Shown here: piece after piece, positions 24,501 to 37,200 of the stretch
How positions within the stretch are numbered: position 1 is the first letter of the stretch
Layout: each line of letters begins with the position of its first letter
Source: Theristus sp. LFF4_11
Taxonomy: Eukaryota; Nematoda; Chromadorea; Monhysterida; Xyalidae
Direction of reading: 5' to 3'
Length of the DNA: 64,000 nt
Assembly (NCBI GenBank): GCA_030248135.1
Contig: JASANC010004507.1
Span: forward strand, 1 to 64,000
Program-made: the position numbers and the translations under genes
The notes under the pieces: generated by a model
The model's database searches: none
What the model was told of the DNA's origin: nothing
Seen by the model: only the letters and a program-made list of their open reading frames with translations

Positions 24501-27500
24501 CAGTCTAATATGAACGACTGTACAATCTAATATATCCACCTAACTGATTGGTTGATGTATGCATTGTGCATGGACTACCGTGGAGAGGGAGAATGCATGC
24601 ATCACGTGATCACCAAACAATCAGCTGGTTTGACTGTAGCTACAGTCCATCTGGATAATATATGCAACATGACGTAATGACCAACCAATCAGCGCTGAGA
24701 TATGCTCATGACCAACCAATCAGCGCTGAGAGATGCTCATGACCAACCAATCAGCGCTTAGATTTGCTCATGACCAACCAATCAGCGTTGAAAATTGCTA
24801 TGACCAACCAATCAGCTAGTTGCACGTGTTATCCAGATGGACTGTAGACAATATGTGGATTTTCAAGAAATTTTTAGCACATCTTACGTGTTTTCTCTGC
24901 TGGACATGTTCTTCAAATGTCAACTGAAGTCAGTCGGCAGCTGCTCTTTCCCAATATCAGTGAGCAAACAACGTGTTTCAGATTTGTACACTTACACGCG
25001 CAAACCCTGCTTTCTTCTGCGCAACGTTCGCATGGCAACTGTGAGAGCACAACGGCAACATCACGCAAAAAGTCAACATTTTCACTGAGCGACTTGACGA
25101 TTGATGAGGAAGAAGAGGAGACATTGGAGGATGAACGACACTCGCAACGAACGCTGCTGTGCTCGGCGAAAATGGGTAAAATGAAGTTGGACGACGTTTA
25201 TGGGTGTTGGTATATGTTGGTTTATGCCGGGTTTGGAGTTTCCTGTCCCTGTTTTTTCGCAGAATGAAATTGGTTGGATCATGGATGCTGTTTGTCGTGT
25301 GGGCACTGTTTTTCGTGCATTCCAACGGGCAGCGTCAGACGACGGTCATGCGCATGAAATTCTAATTCGCATGGCCATTTTTTAAGTTCTGTCTCCGTGC
25401 GTACGCATAAAAAACTAATTGCTAAAAGCGCCTTGATACAAAGTGGAGTGGCGACTGAATGTTCCACGCATCCTAACTGATTATTGTTAATTGCATTTGT
25501 TGCAGAGGCAGACACGATCTCGACGACAAGTGACAACCTGGCAACCACAGACACGGATGACATGTCGCCGTCACTGGCAAAAGACGCTGACCACCAAGCC
25601 AGTTCTGTGGGCAGTCAAGCTCAGCCAGCCAAAACGACAACAACGACGACAACAACATCAACGTCCAGTTCAGACGGCAATCGTTTGTCACTGGCTTTTG
25701 ACGATGAGAATGCAGCTGCGTCAACTGGGTCAGTCGACGGACAGTGTGGCGCACGCACTTGCTGTTGTTCTTGTTCATTGCCGCGTACTTGCATCGGCTC
25801 ATCTCGGTTTGCTTTGCGCACTGAAAACCCTGCCGGCTGAGTGGCTGAGTGGATAGCATTTGGGACTTCCAATCGGAAAGCCCGGGTTCGAATCCGCTCG
25901 TGACCACTCGGCTGCCCCGGGTTGCGTGGGGCTTAATGGTTCGGCAGCATAAACGTCGGCTTTCTTGATTCACAAGATTTCTGTTCCGGTGGCGAGGAAC
26001 TTAATGACATCGCGCCCATGCATACCAGCGCAGCTTGCCCAGCGCCCACTTCTATAGCAGAAAAACTGCTTCCAACGTCGCAGCCCATGTGGTGGACAAT
26101 AAAAAATTGCGACACTGCCTTTCCCCAAGGGCGTTGGGTAAGGATAAAAAGGGGGCAACAAACAACAGACAATAACAACAACAACACTGAAAACCCTCCG
26201 GCGAAATGTGAACACCAATTATTATGTGGCCTCGCTGACGATCGCATCATTGCAGTTGCACCGGTGACGATGACCGCTCGCGGTACACCACGGATCAGTA
26301 CCGCATCTCTGAGGTAGCCCACGAGTCGCTCGTGTGGCTCGCGCATCGTCTCGGCCCGGTGCTGACGGCGCGCTACATCACGAAGAACCTGCTGCGCATG
26401 TTGGCCTTGTGCTATCAGGCGGAGAACTTGACCGCTGTCTCTGGTTGGTCGGCCGAGGAGTCGCGAGCTTCGTTAAAACCTGTAAAACGTTAAATAGTCA
26501 AATCCATTTACACAAACATTGAAAACTATTCTGACTGATTGTGCAATTTTTTCAGAACGAGACTTCGACGACGTCTCAGTGGCAGGTGACGAGCGAAACG
26601 ATCATTTATTGGAGTGTCTGTTGGATGTGGCCGGTGCCTACGGACATCCGCTCATTGTCACCCAGTATCTGCCCTTTTGCGTGGATTTGGTACGCTTGAT
26701 TTTTTCAGTGTTTCGGTGTTTTTTAATTTTGTTTTTATCTTAGTCGATAAATTTAACGATTTTTTGGAAAAAATAATCGGTGGATAACGGCATTAGGCAA
26801 TCTTATGGCAATCATGGAGTAATGGCAATCACCGAACAAAAATGTTTCCTGGGGTAATTCTATCCGGCGATTTTGAAAATTAGGTTAATTTTTTGCTCCG
26901 ACCTTTTTTGGCATTACGAATCACCGCACTCGTTCCAGCATTGCTCTGTGTTGATGTCTCTGATGTTGGTGCTGCATCTACATGTTTTTTTGTTATCTGA
27001 TGGACATAGTAACATGGACCATCCTAGAAAACTTCAAAAGAAAACCAAGGCACCTGAAAATCTGAAAACAAGGCAAAGATGCTTCGCAAAAATGGATTAA
27101 TAACACCAACTTCCACGGTTAGAATGCTATTTCTAACTTAAAAATTTGCCAGACGTATTGTTTCTGATTCTTATTTTTATGTGTTTTTATTTAGCACATA
27201 ACTTTTTACACTTGTTAGTCATATTCCGCCTTTTCAATGCGCCGAGGGCGCACTTTTCTCTGACAGACTGTTGCTTGTGCTTGGTTGCAGATCGCGCAAG
27301 CGAGCCGGCGCCTGTCGCCGTCGATGCAGAGCGGTGCCATCGCGTGCGTTGTGCTCGTGCACTGCGTCTTTCCATATTTGACAGACAAACAGTTGATGGA
27401 TACTATTCAGGTAATGTGAAAGTAGGAACCTGTCGCTTCTTTCAAAGAATACAGAGACTTTTTGCCTCAATGATTTTGTCGGATTCGATGATTCAATACA

Positions 27501-30500
27501 GGTAAATTCAGACTGTTTGAGCAGTTAACACAAGACTAATTTTGATCACCCCATCTCTGGCAAGTTTAAAACAATGTTCCGGCAGTGACCATCAATGAAA
27601 TGTACATAATGTACATGAACGCACATAACGACAGTCGGGAAAATGCGACGAAAAGATGGGGGAAAACATGCGACAACAAGCCACGTTACGCCCAATTTTT
27701 ACGGCAATCAACGTACTTTTGTTATGGCACAATGCACTTTATTGGCAAAACCTCTGTAGCGGTGTGGGCCCACACAAGGGTGGGTTAGATGCCTGATTGC
27801 TCATGGTTTACAGTTATTCAGTTACGCTGCGCACACACTGCACATTACTTACTTGCATTTCTCCATTTCACCGTAGCTTCCATCTTGCCAGGAGCCAATC
27901 ATCGACTCGATTCTGTTCCCAGCGGTGCGTCTCGCGTCCTCGCTTCGTCTCACGTTCTCGGACAATCGAGCTCGTCGCGTGCTCGCGCGAAAATGCGCCC
28001 ATCTACTGGCCGCACTCGCGAAGCGATTGGGCGCTGACAATTTGAAACGGTTGGCGACGCACACTGCTCTTGTTGTGGTCGTTTTTTTGCAAAAGATGCT
28101 TCTGCAGTAGTGTCAAACTGGAAATGGGTCATTTTTTTCATTGGCCCGGTTCGGAGTAATGATTGATGTGTCTAATGACTGGTCGACCGAAACAACACTG
28201 TGCAAACAATTTAAAAAATCACATCATATTTTCGGGACGAAAAGAAGGGAGCGCTAGAATCAGCAGAACTGGACAGGGTCTTTGAGGTGTTATTCGAAAT
28301 AAGTTCGGTGAATGGAATGCTCCGATCTATCAAACCTCAAAATGTTGTGAACATTTCCACAAACGTGTTCACTAATTTGCAAACACGTTTCAACCCTACG
28401 CATATGCGTGCCAGCGTTTCAGGCACATGGCGGCGCCACTGCAGCGTCTGTTGTGCTCGTTCGATTTGCTGTACACTTTGACTCCCACGAACACCGTCGA
28501 GCGGCGACGCATCGATTTCGCGCAGTCGCAGCAGCACACGGACGCAGAGACTGCGCCACGCGAATGGCACATGTTCGCGAACGCCACCGTGCTCGCGCAG
28601 CTGCAGGACGCGTTCAGTGTTCAGTTTGCCGCCTTCTTGTCGCACCTGTTCTTGCCGTTGTGCGGAAAGTCGGTCGTTTGTTGCTTCAACTGCTAAACTC
28701 TTTTGCATTTTGTTTTGGAGTTTTTTTAAAGCAATTATGCTTACCGGTTCGCTAAATGACAACGCTTCTTGGTGGCGGTTGACGATTTATCAGTTGATGA
28801 TGTAGTTTGTTGTTTTTGCATCTGAGTTATTTCGTCTATCTGGTGTGATTTGTTCAGTACCGTATCCTCCTTTCGCATCACAATTCGTCTTGTAGCAGCT
28901 CTTAGTTCATTCCGGTTTTTCGGTTGTGGAGCACGTAATACATGAAAAGGAAAATAATCAATAATCAGAATGAAAAAGGACCATTTCCCATTCATGATCG
29001 AAGGAACTGATGCAATCGAATCATTCATGCAGATGCAAAATGAAATGACTTTTCAGACGCTACTTCGAGCTGTGCATACCAAACACCGAGCTGTTCCTCG
29101 CCATGGTCGCAATGGGCCAGACACTGAACGCCGCCCAAACGGCCACCGTGCCGATTCCCGTTCCGGTCTCCGGCGAGCACTCGACCAACCACTCGGTAGA
29201 AACGTCGTCACCGAAACTGTTGGCCGCCAGTTGGTCGTCTGACCAGCGGGCCTCATACGCGTTGGGCTCGAATCGGCTGACGGCCGCGGCTGCGTCGGCC
29301 GTGAATTTCGACCAGCTAACGAGAGCAGGTCACGCCAATGTTGGCTCGGCATCCGTTGCGGAGTTCAGCTCTTCCACTGATAATTCGTTCGAAACGACTG
29401 AGGACACGCAGTATCGGTTAGCGCAACCGCTTTCTTGCATTGTTCCAAGGTTTTTTCTGTTTTGACTCGGCTGGTTTTTTTCATATCAAAAATTTCATTG
29501 GTAACAATTAACATGTCGAAACTTACGCATTTTTTTAAAGAAAGGCCAGCCTTGTTACTGTCAGCCTTGTTGTTAGTTTTTCGATTGTTTTTTAGCCGTT
29601 TACGAATGCTTAGAATGAACTTGCATTTGTGTGCAGATGTAAACTGAAGGTCAGCGAGCGCCATCTGCGCGGCAATTGGCTGGCGCACTGGCAGCACGAG
29701 CTTGGTAGGCCGGCAGATGAACACTTTGATTTGAATGTTGCTTGTTGTTGTTTTTCTGTTTTTTGATGCAAATCATACTGGGGCCGTGCAGTCAATAACC
29801 GTGATCGTTAGCGCTAACCTAAAACGGCGGCCTGCTAAACCATTTACAGTGTGGACGGCTGCAAAGTTCATGCCTAGTTTCAGTGAGTGATGGAACTGAA
29901 TTATGGTTTCATTGCAGGTCGAAGCACAAAAGACGAATCAGTGGTGTTCAATCACATTCCACTGATGTCGTTCCACGGGCACGGCGGTGTCGTGCGCAAG
30001 ATCAGGGTGCTCGACAATGAGCACTCGTTCTTCACGGCCGGCCAGGTGCGCTCGAGTGGCGAGTTTTTGTGTTTCAAGAGATTTTTTGAAAGCAGAGCAA
30101 GTTGCAGAAATCCATTGTTTTCAGTAAGAATCCAGTAAGACCGAAGAATACAGGGTGGGTCACCAAAAACAGCCGTTGACGATGCCGGTCTTCTTCGCAG
30201 GACAAAAGCGTCCGCCTGTGGGCGTTGCGTTCGACGGGCGCCGGCAGCAGTCGATGCGAGGCGAACTGGGTCTACAGGGCGCATCGACGCTCGATCGCAG
30301 ACGTGACGATGGTGGACGCGTTGCGATTGATCGCCTCAACCGACGGCACCGTGCATGTCCGTTCGTTTGGGGAGGGTTGTTTGTGGTGAACGTGCGCTCT
30401 GTGAATCTGTTCAAACATCAGCAATTTGTCACACACTCGATGGCGTTCTGTACGCTTTTCTCTGTTAGCCCTGGCTAAAAATATCGCACACAATCACCGT

Positions 30501-32929
30501 TCGCTCGCTCGTTCGTTCGTTAGCAATTCTGAAAAACGTGAAACTTCCAAAACTGCTTGCCTGATAACCAGTTTTCTTCAACACCGTTTGTTCATGCACA
30601 AAGTAGCGCTTTAGCACTTCAGCACAGCACACATACGCTTTTGCGCTGGTAGTGTGATATTGCACAGGTTTGCCAGTGTGTTATGAACGTTTCACCATTC
30701 GATGGAAATCACCTGTGAGATAAAAGAATAATAAAAGATTAGTAACATGGAGCGAGCATGAAATGAAGTGCAATGAAATAATAATGAAATGAATGAGAAT
30801 GAAATGAAACATGAAAACAAATGTCCACATTGTGCACAGATCTGGGACCCGTTCATGGGCACCACCCTGCGCGAGTACGAATGGCCCTCTCAAGGTGCAG
30901 GCTTCACAGGGGGTCCAACCACCCTTGGGGCTACCAGCGCCGGGGAGTCCGCCGGATCAAGTGGCTCAGCGTCAACCGGGGTGTCAAGGGTGCGAGCGTT
31001 TTGCGCCCCCTCTGCGCTGCTGGCTGCGTGCAGCACCAGTGAACCGGTGATCCGGTGAGTTGGGGGGGGGCTGCGTTTAGTTCTTTGGTGTTTGAGTTTG
31101 TTCGGTGGCTTGGTGATCACTTTTGAAAGAACGGTTTGCCAGTTGTTTGGCACAAAACCGGCGCATTCGTATGCAACTCACCGACGGAGCTGAGCACATT
31201 GAATTGGGGTTCTTATGGATGGCTTTGTATGCACGTCGTGGTCGCAGCCGGATGATGGTGCCTTTGAGTGTGATGCAGCACACGGGCGCGTGGGCATGCA
31301 CCCCACCAGGGTGCTGTCGTCGCAGCGTGTGTTCTGTTGGCAATTGTTACTGTCTTCAGGAAGGGAGAGCTTCAGTTGTTGGAGAGCCAATCAATGCCCT
31401 GCCAGTGCCTCTTTGCTCACACAGCACTCTTGCGTGCAGTTTCATCGACGTCCGCTGTGCCCGATGGGCGTTCTCCGTGAAATGCGCGCCGGCACACCAG
31501 ACGACGCAGGTCGGCCAGCTGCGCGCGTTGTGCGTCGGCACCGACGGCTGGCTGGCGGCTGGCACGAGCGCCGGCCACGTGGTTGTGCTCGATCTCAGGA
31601 CCGGCAAACCGCTCGGCAGCGGACGCACCGCTGAGTCCGAAGTGCACTTGGTCGGTGATGACATGCGCATGGTGGCATTTGGGGGCATTCAGTTGATTGG
31701 GTGATGGGTTTGCTTTTGAGTTTCGCTTGTCTGTTGGCTGTGGTATTGGACCTAACTGACTGCGTGACTGATTATGCAGAGATCTGCTGACCAACGGATA
31801 CGTGTGGCTTCTCAGAATATGTTTCTGAGTTTCGGATCGGTTTGCTTGGAAATGCTAAAAAACGGTCAACTAAACGTTTCTACCGGAGTTTGGTACCAAA
31901 TGGTTTCCGGAAGCGGTCCACGAATAAATAAATTAAAAGAATGTCGCAAATATCGTTAAGAATCGCAAAAAACCCCACAACAGCAAGGCTTGCCCATAAT
32001 CCGCTAACTGTTACCGTCCGCGTTGCTCATGTGAAAGTAAGGTCGATTGACAGATCCCTTTTCAGTGCATTTCCCCATGAACACAATCAATATTTTCAAT
32101 AACACCTTTTGCATCACCAACCGCCCCTGCGAATGCTTTTGCAGATGGAACGTGCCTCGGACGGCTGTTCGTTCGTGTGCGTCCAATCAGCGGCGGACAC
32201 GGCCACCGTCTGGAACGCGCCACTGTGCAGTGTCACCGCGAGACTGCCCTGTCAGTGCTCTCCCGGTTTTTCGGTCTCTGTTTTGTGCGGTGCAAAATTT
32301 TGTCAACTAAAAAACGTCGCACAAATTTGCTATTTTTAGTTGCAGTCGGTGCGTGTGTTCTTTCCTTTTAAACTTCTATTATTTTGTTCTCACGTTTTGC
32401 TCAGTGTGCTCGTCAGACAGCGTCGTCGGTCTCGCGTCACACGGGCGTCATTTCATGGCGCTCTCTGGGCTGCACCGCCTGCGCCTGTACGCCGCGCCGT
32501 TGGCGTCCAACGTGCAGGTGCGCTGCTTGCTATGAGCGTTGGTCTGCACGCACAAACGCAGCACATCTGTTTGAATTGAAGTGCAGTCTACAGTCGAACC
32601 CGAAATTATAGGGAATCGTATGCATTAATTATGGGTGATTGCGGTATGCATGCTTCCAAACTCCGCCCCCACAGCAATGCCTGCACAGAACGCATGCATA
32701 CCGTGATCCCAACCAATCAGCTGATTCCCTATAACTTAAGAGTTCAACTGAATGATGTGAACTGCTAATGCGCATGTTGTGATTTTTTAATTTTCAGCGA
32801 CGTCAGTTCAGCGAGTGCAAGATCAAGAGCAGTCTACTCGGCGCAAATCTCTCTGCGATCGCCTATCTACCGTTGAATCGTCAGTTTTTATTCGGCTCCA
32901 CCAACGGCGTTGTCCAGTTGTTTTGTTAA
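15555..32929 (+). CDS. WDR81: WDR81-like BEACH-WD40 protein (C. elegans SORF-2 type)
   Basis: WDR81 acts on endosomes with WDR91 to restrain class III PI3-kinase and promotes early-to-late endosome conversion. The model has 31 phase-consistent exons (about 1,896 aa; human is 1,941): 15555-15817, 16063-16225, 17074-17388, 17832-18085, 18462-18655, 20030-20253, 21052-21315, 21450-21587, 21904-22047, 22406-22578, 22920-22989, 23074-23248, 23591-23901, 24226-24356, 24982-25175, 25506-25728, 26256-26443, 26556-26689, 27291-27410, 27877-28049, 28423-28668, 29057-29449, 29637-29704, 29918-30045, 30201-30356, 30840-31054, 31440-31700, 31780-31801, 32145-32250, 32405-32517, 32798-32929. The BEACH domain spans about residues 397-605 ([34 protein letters not shown]). 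WD40 repeats start near 1520 ([48 protein letters not shown]). Exon 15 is acidic and exon 16 Thr-rich. Exon 28 (22 nt) is tentative, and exon 25 uses a weak donor CAT|GTCCGT. The first ATG of an open frame was taken as start. Confidence 0.95.
16635..16760. mobile_element. CAGTCGAACTC MITE, right end missing (WDR81 intron 2)
   Basis: The left terminus CAGTCGAACTCTAAAT, the AGCTGATTGG block and both central GTACGC/GCGTAC motifs are present. The sequence stops after CCGTAATCCC, without the CCAATCAG block or the terminal repeat. Further CCAATCAGC motifs occur at about 16836 and 16940 in the same intron. Confidence 0.7.
18913..18985. repeat. Small palindrome CACGTGAAAAATT (WDR81 intron 5)
   Basis: CGTGAAAAATTTTCG at the left and AATTTTTTTCACG at the right fold back on each other around TTTCCGG-like sequence. 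A sibling copy of the same design is at 19926-19986 in the same intron. Confidence 0.6.
19926..19986. repeat. Second CGTGAAAAATT palindrome (WDR81 intron 5)
   Basis: CGTGAAAAATTGGAAAAG and its partner GGAAATTTTTCACG form an inverted repeat like the one about 1 kb upstream. Together they could be two solo copies or the two ends of one older insertion. Confidence 0.55.
20688..21022. repeat. ACCTGCATGG-rich inverted element (WDR81 intron 6)
   Basis: The unit ACCTGCA or its complement TGCAGGT occurs three times at the left (20695-20766) and four times at the right (20960-21019) in inverted arrangement, including ACCTGCACCGGTGCAGGT. GAGCTACCT is shared by both ends. It ends 30 nt before the exon 7 acceptor. 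I do not recognise the family. Confidence 0.55.
24499..24638. mobile_element. MITE of the CAGTC family (WDR81 intron 14)
   Basis: Ends TACAGTCTAATATG and GGTTTGACTGTA are inverted. An internal AACTGATTGGTTGATG pairs with ACCAAACAATCAGC, and GCATGCAT blocks are present. A second MITE begins 2 nt downstream. Confidence 0.7.
24641..24846. mobile_element. MITE with five 31-bp CCAATCAGC repeats (WDR81 intron 14)
   Basis: The termini TACAGTCCATCTGGATAA and its complement ending in GGACTGTA bound 206 bp. The core is a tandem array of about five 31-bp units beginning ATGACCAACCAATCAGCG (24677-24828). It directly adjoins the previous MITE, so one may have inserted next to the other. Confidence 0.8.
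25336..25430. repeat. Solo end of the Harbinger-like element (WDR81 intron 15)
   Basis: The segment with GAAATTCTAATTCGCATGGC, TCTCCGTGCGTACGCA and CTAATTGCTAAAAGCGCCTT matches the right end of the element at 5236-6495. Confidence 0.7.
25832..26184 (+). mobile_element. tRNA-derived SINE (family A) with 13-bp target duplication
   Basis: The head starts GCCGGCTGAGTGG, with A-box TGGCTGAGTGG (25842) and a perfect B-box GGTTCGAATCC (25885). A body of about 280 bp follows, ending in an (AAC)n tail. The 13-bp sequence CACTGAAAACCCT flanks both ends (25819-25831 and 26185-26197), the signature of LINE-mediated retroposition. The insertion lies in WDR81 intron 16. The tRNA isotype was not resolved. 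Confidence 0.9.
30436..30525 (+). mobile_element. 3' fragment of SINE family C (WDR81 intron 25)
   Basis: CTCGATGGCGTTCTG, GTTAGCCCTGGCTAAAAA and a CGTTCGTTCG tail match the 3' half of the SINE at 48253-48445. The tRNA head is absent. Confidence 0.6.
31878..31940 (+). mobile_element. 3' fragment of SINE family B (WDR81 intron 28)
   Basis: CTACCGGAGTTTGGTACC, TGGTTTCCGGAAGCGG and a GAATAAATAAA tail match the 3' end of the SINE at 10208-10436. Confidence 0.6.
32589..32751. mobile_element. CAGTCGAACTC MITE (WDR81 intron 30)
   Basis: The left end CAGTCGAACCCGAAATTATA and the right end with CCAATCAGCTGATTCCC, then AGTTCAACTGAA, are recognisable but diverged copies of the family terminus. It lies in the last intron. 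Confidence 0.75.
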
Positions 32930-34203
32930 GTCAGCTGATTGGTGCGCTCCTGATTGGTTGATCCAGCTCGATGCAGCCAATCAGCACACGCCAGACCAGA
33001 TTCAGACATTAGAATCCGCACGAGTTGTATGAGTTTTACAGTTTGAATGTTACTCATTACACTTCATTTTGAAATCCTCACAGTATGCCATTTATTACCA
33101 CGTGAAAACACCTTACAAACAGACAGTTTTCGAATTTGGTCCATTTGAAATCGATGCGTTTCGGAATACAGCCAGACAGCGTGTTACATGAGATTGAACT
33201 TTTCAGTGCAACCAATTCACTGCTAGTGTGTTTTCGCTTTTCATCAACTTTTCGGTGTATTCTGTTTTTCTCTCTTGTCTATGTGGTTTGTCCGTCGCAT
33301 TTTATTTTATCCGTCTTGTTATTCATAATAATTGCGTTTTTTCGACATTCGGAAGCTTTCTATGACTTCCTCCAGACATTCCTAAACTGCTTACATTTCC
33401 TTTGGTTTGGTTGTTGTTTGTTGTAAAGTTCTTCAGACCAACACAGACAAAACTCAAACACTGCATAATCTGTGATATTAGCACACTTTATTGGGATGTG
33501 CCTTTTTCATGTTATGCTCGATATCTAACATTATTTTTGCAAAATTTAACAGTCGATAAATCAGAAATTATAATCAACCTGTTCTCTGTTCACATGTGAA
33601 AAAGGTTTGCAAAATTTGGGTGTTTTTTTCACAAAAATGCGATATATAAAACATTATATTATTCGTTTTCTTAACCAACGTTGCCATACACGTTTGATCT
33701 TCTTAACACGATTTGTTGGACCCCTTTAAATTTGGCATCCAAGCAGTAAGGCCTTTTGGTGCTACAGTTTCATTCACATGTTTTTTCTTTTAGTAGTGTC
33801 ATTCATGTTTCATTCAGATTTTTTTTATATAGTCTGAAAACTGAAGAATAAATCAAAAACAATGAAATGTCATGTTCAGAAGTTGTGTAAAAAAGCACCA
33901 CAATACGTTGGAATGGAATGGAATAATGGAATGGCACGAAGAACAATGCGTTGGTAAAGGAACCAAACCCAGAAAACGAAACAGTGAAGTGCAACAACCG
34001 ACGACTGTTCAACATTACTAGCAGTGTTACAAACCGCTGTCTTCAGATCTGTACCTGTGGAATGTGAGGGGTGACCGTGGGAAATGACAGTGACAATGAA
34101 ATGAAACAAAAAAACGCAATGGAATGTTTTTTTTAACCACGCACAAATCGGAGATATTAAAATCCCGTAAACATTAAAAAACGTATATTTGCAACAAGCC
34201 CCA
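32930..34203. other. Convergent intergenic spacer, WDR81/MLT-10
   Basis: The presumed 3' UTR of WDR81 begins with a dense group of GCTGATTGG, CTGATTGG and CCAATCAGC motifs (32932-32991). The remainder is AT-rich with no exon I can support. Confidence 0.5.
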
Positions 34204-37200
34204 TCACGAAAGCACACTCGGCGACAGGACGGACGTCGTAGCAGCACCGGGACTCAGCCACGACGGGCACAGCACCTTCGGCGAGAGCACGGTCGCTTTT
34301 GCAGCCGCCGGGTTCAGAATTGATGGGCCTGCGAAAAGGCCAGTTCATGCTGGCAAGCTGACGTGCGTCAAAGGCAAGTATGCAAGAACACGTGACAATG
34401 CCGTGCGCAGTGTGTTTGTCACTGGCGGACACATAGAGCTCACGAAAGAAGAAAGAACGGGATTGGACATGGGAGAAGACATTCAGCCGCAAAAATGACG
34501 TGCTTTATGTCAATGGAACCCGATATATGCGTTTTTTCTACTGCAATTCAACGTTTCACCGTCACGTGCTCGGTATTTTGCAAAAAAAGTGCCACAGGTC
34601 TCACCGAACACTGTTTACCTAGCACGCACGGCGACAAAATACTGGCGTCCGCTGCGGTCGGGGACAGAATGGACGGGCGCAGCACCGCCGGGCTGAGGAT
34701 CGAGGGCCCGATGACGTTCGGAGACAACACTTTGTAGCCGATCAGCCGCGGCGTCAGGATCTTCGCATCGCCGACTTTCGGGTTCAGAAAGCTCATGCGA
34801 ATCACCTGCACAAGAAACGCAGCAAAAGCCACTCCACGCCACACAGACCGCAGTTTGGTGCTGTATCTGCCGGTTCTTCTGGAACCGGTTGGGGTGACAA
34901 ACTGTGTAGACAAAATAGAGTAAAGTGCCGAATCTGTGTGTGGTAGAGCTTCTGCTTCCCTCTGCCGGGCAGAAGACAGAAGCTGTGGTTTCTTGTCCCA
35001 GTGGAAGCAGTCAAACTAACGTCAAACACATGCACTTTGTGCATATCATTGAGTTTGAATATTGGCATGCTGAGTGGCTACATGGAGCTGATGTAACCAA
35101 TCAGTGAGTCCGATTCAAAATGAGCCAATACAATAATCAACTGATGACCTACAATTCACTGTTCGGCTGCTTTAACAGAGTATGCTAAAACCTGTGGATT
35201 CAGAATCGCCGGCGAGAACACAGTGGGCGATAACATTGTGAACCCGAGTGATGACACTTTCAGCACGTTTGGCTTGAACGCTTTCGGCTTCAGAATGGAA
35301 ATGGACGGCTTCGGCTGTTCCGGTGGTTGGCCGTTGTCATGACCTCCGGCGCTTTTCGAGGCACGGTGCCAGGTTTTCATGTGCCTGTCCGCCATCGGGT
35401 CATCGGCCATCAAACGAATGTCGTTCTCGAGGATCTGCGAAATGGTTTTTATACTTTGGGGGCTTTTTGATTTTAGGGGCTTGAGATTGGTGGCAGGTTT
35501 GGGCACATGAATGAGTGGCAGGAATGATTTTTTGATTCAGAGGCGCGCTGATTCGGCGCACACGCAAAAAATATTGCACATGTGGATGCACATGTTCGTG
35601 CTCTTATTGATTCGGATGCAATCTAACACTACAATCCAACTAGTTGACTGGTTGATGCATGCATTCTGTGCATTTATTGCTGTTGAGACAAAGGTTGGTT
35701 TGCAGAGAATCCAGGCATCACGTTACCACCAACCAATCACAGCTTGTTGGATATGTTATAAAGTTAGACTGTACAAACCCATGCACTTTAAATTTTTTGT
35801 TAGGCAAATAAAAAAGCCCAAATAAAACAATGCAGATTCAGCCGTTTTTTGCTTCTGAAAATTGCATGCTTTTCGTGCAGGCATCGCGGTGGTGGCGAAG
35901 TCTGGCGTCCTGCATAGAAAGCATGCCTCACGTGTGCACCAACCAACCAGCTGATTACCTATAATTTTAAGTTCGACAGTATACAAACCCTAATTCTCTC
36001 GGTCGGTGTCAACAACTTGAAATATTCAACATCGAATTCATCCTTGGTGACGTTCAGCACCCCCGTTGCGCCATACAGGCGCTCGGCTTGATCGTCGTTC
36101 ATGAACGTGTACCCGTGCCGTGCCATGTCCAGGCGTTGCTGCCACGTCAGTCGCTCGTCAACCGCTGCGTCCAGCTCACGATCGGTGTCACTGGAAAAAC
36201 GCTGCCAACAGGGTTTCGTGAAAGAAACTTGAAAAAAGCTATAAAAACCTGAACAAATATCGTGACACGACTTTTATCAAGTGCTTCTGACATTCCACTG
36301 CCGACTAAAGTGAACATCGAGTATTGTCTACTCGTTACTTTCATTTTTGCCTGTGTTGCCTGTTCTGTTTGTGTGTGAGTTGTTTGCTTGCAAGTCTTGA
36401 ACGTCTTTGTACATCGCTGACTCATATGAGAATGATGACGAATAAGCTCACCTTTTGTTGCAAACTGTTTCTCACACTGGTCGCATTAGAGTAAAATCAT
36501 AATAGTTCTCCAAATCCCGACATGTATAACTCATTTTAAATTCAATAATCCTGAAATCACAAAACCAAAAAAAATCAACCAGCAACCACGAACATGTAGT
36601 CTTTCAAGCGTTGCTGAAATATCAGTCGTTCCAACGCGGGCAGCATGTCCTCAATTGTTCTTCTGGCACCCGTCACTTCGAGTGCCAATTCTTGCCAGCC
36701 TTTGCGTTCGTTTGGCGACATTCCTGACAAAAATAGAGCATTGTCGAAAAGTTTTGTCTAAAAGCAGAAAAAAAAAGTTTTGTCGAAGAGTTTTAAAAAA
36801 TTTAAAACAATGATTAAAAATAAAGTTGGGCAACGCTAGCAGGCCGGCTGAATGCAATACAACCGCTGCAACTGAGCATAAACTCAAGAGTCAAACCTCT
36901 CAGCAAATTGCGCATCGCCGTCGGATGCGTGGCGTTGTCGCTGAGGCTGAACAAATCAGGCGCCAGGATTGATTTCGTGTTCCTACGCGATTCCTGATCA
37001 CTGAGCGAGAAGAACTTCGGCGACAAAAGCTCCACATTACTGTCTGATTTGGGACCATAGGGCGAACTGGGTGGTTTTGCAATGTTCAGGAGCAACTCTA
37101 GTGGGCCTTTGAATTGTTCGCCAAATATCAACCGTTGGATGTTCTTGACGAAACCGCCGGTTGGGTCGGTTCGCTCCAGCGTGAAGTGGTCTCGGATGAA

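Noticed and set aside
25832..25905. A functional tRNA gene
   Set aside because: A and B boxes are present, but the sequence continues into a 280-bp body with an (AAC)n tail and target duplications, so it is a SINE head.
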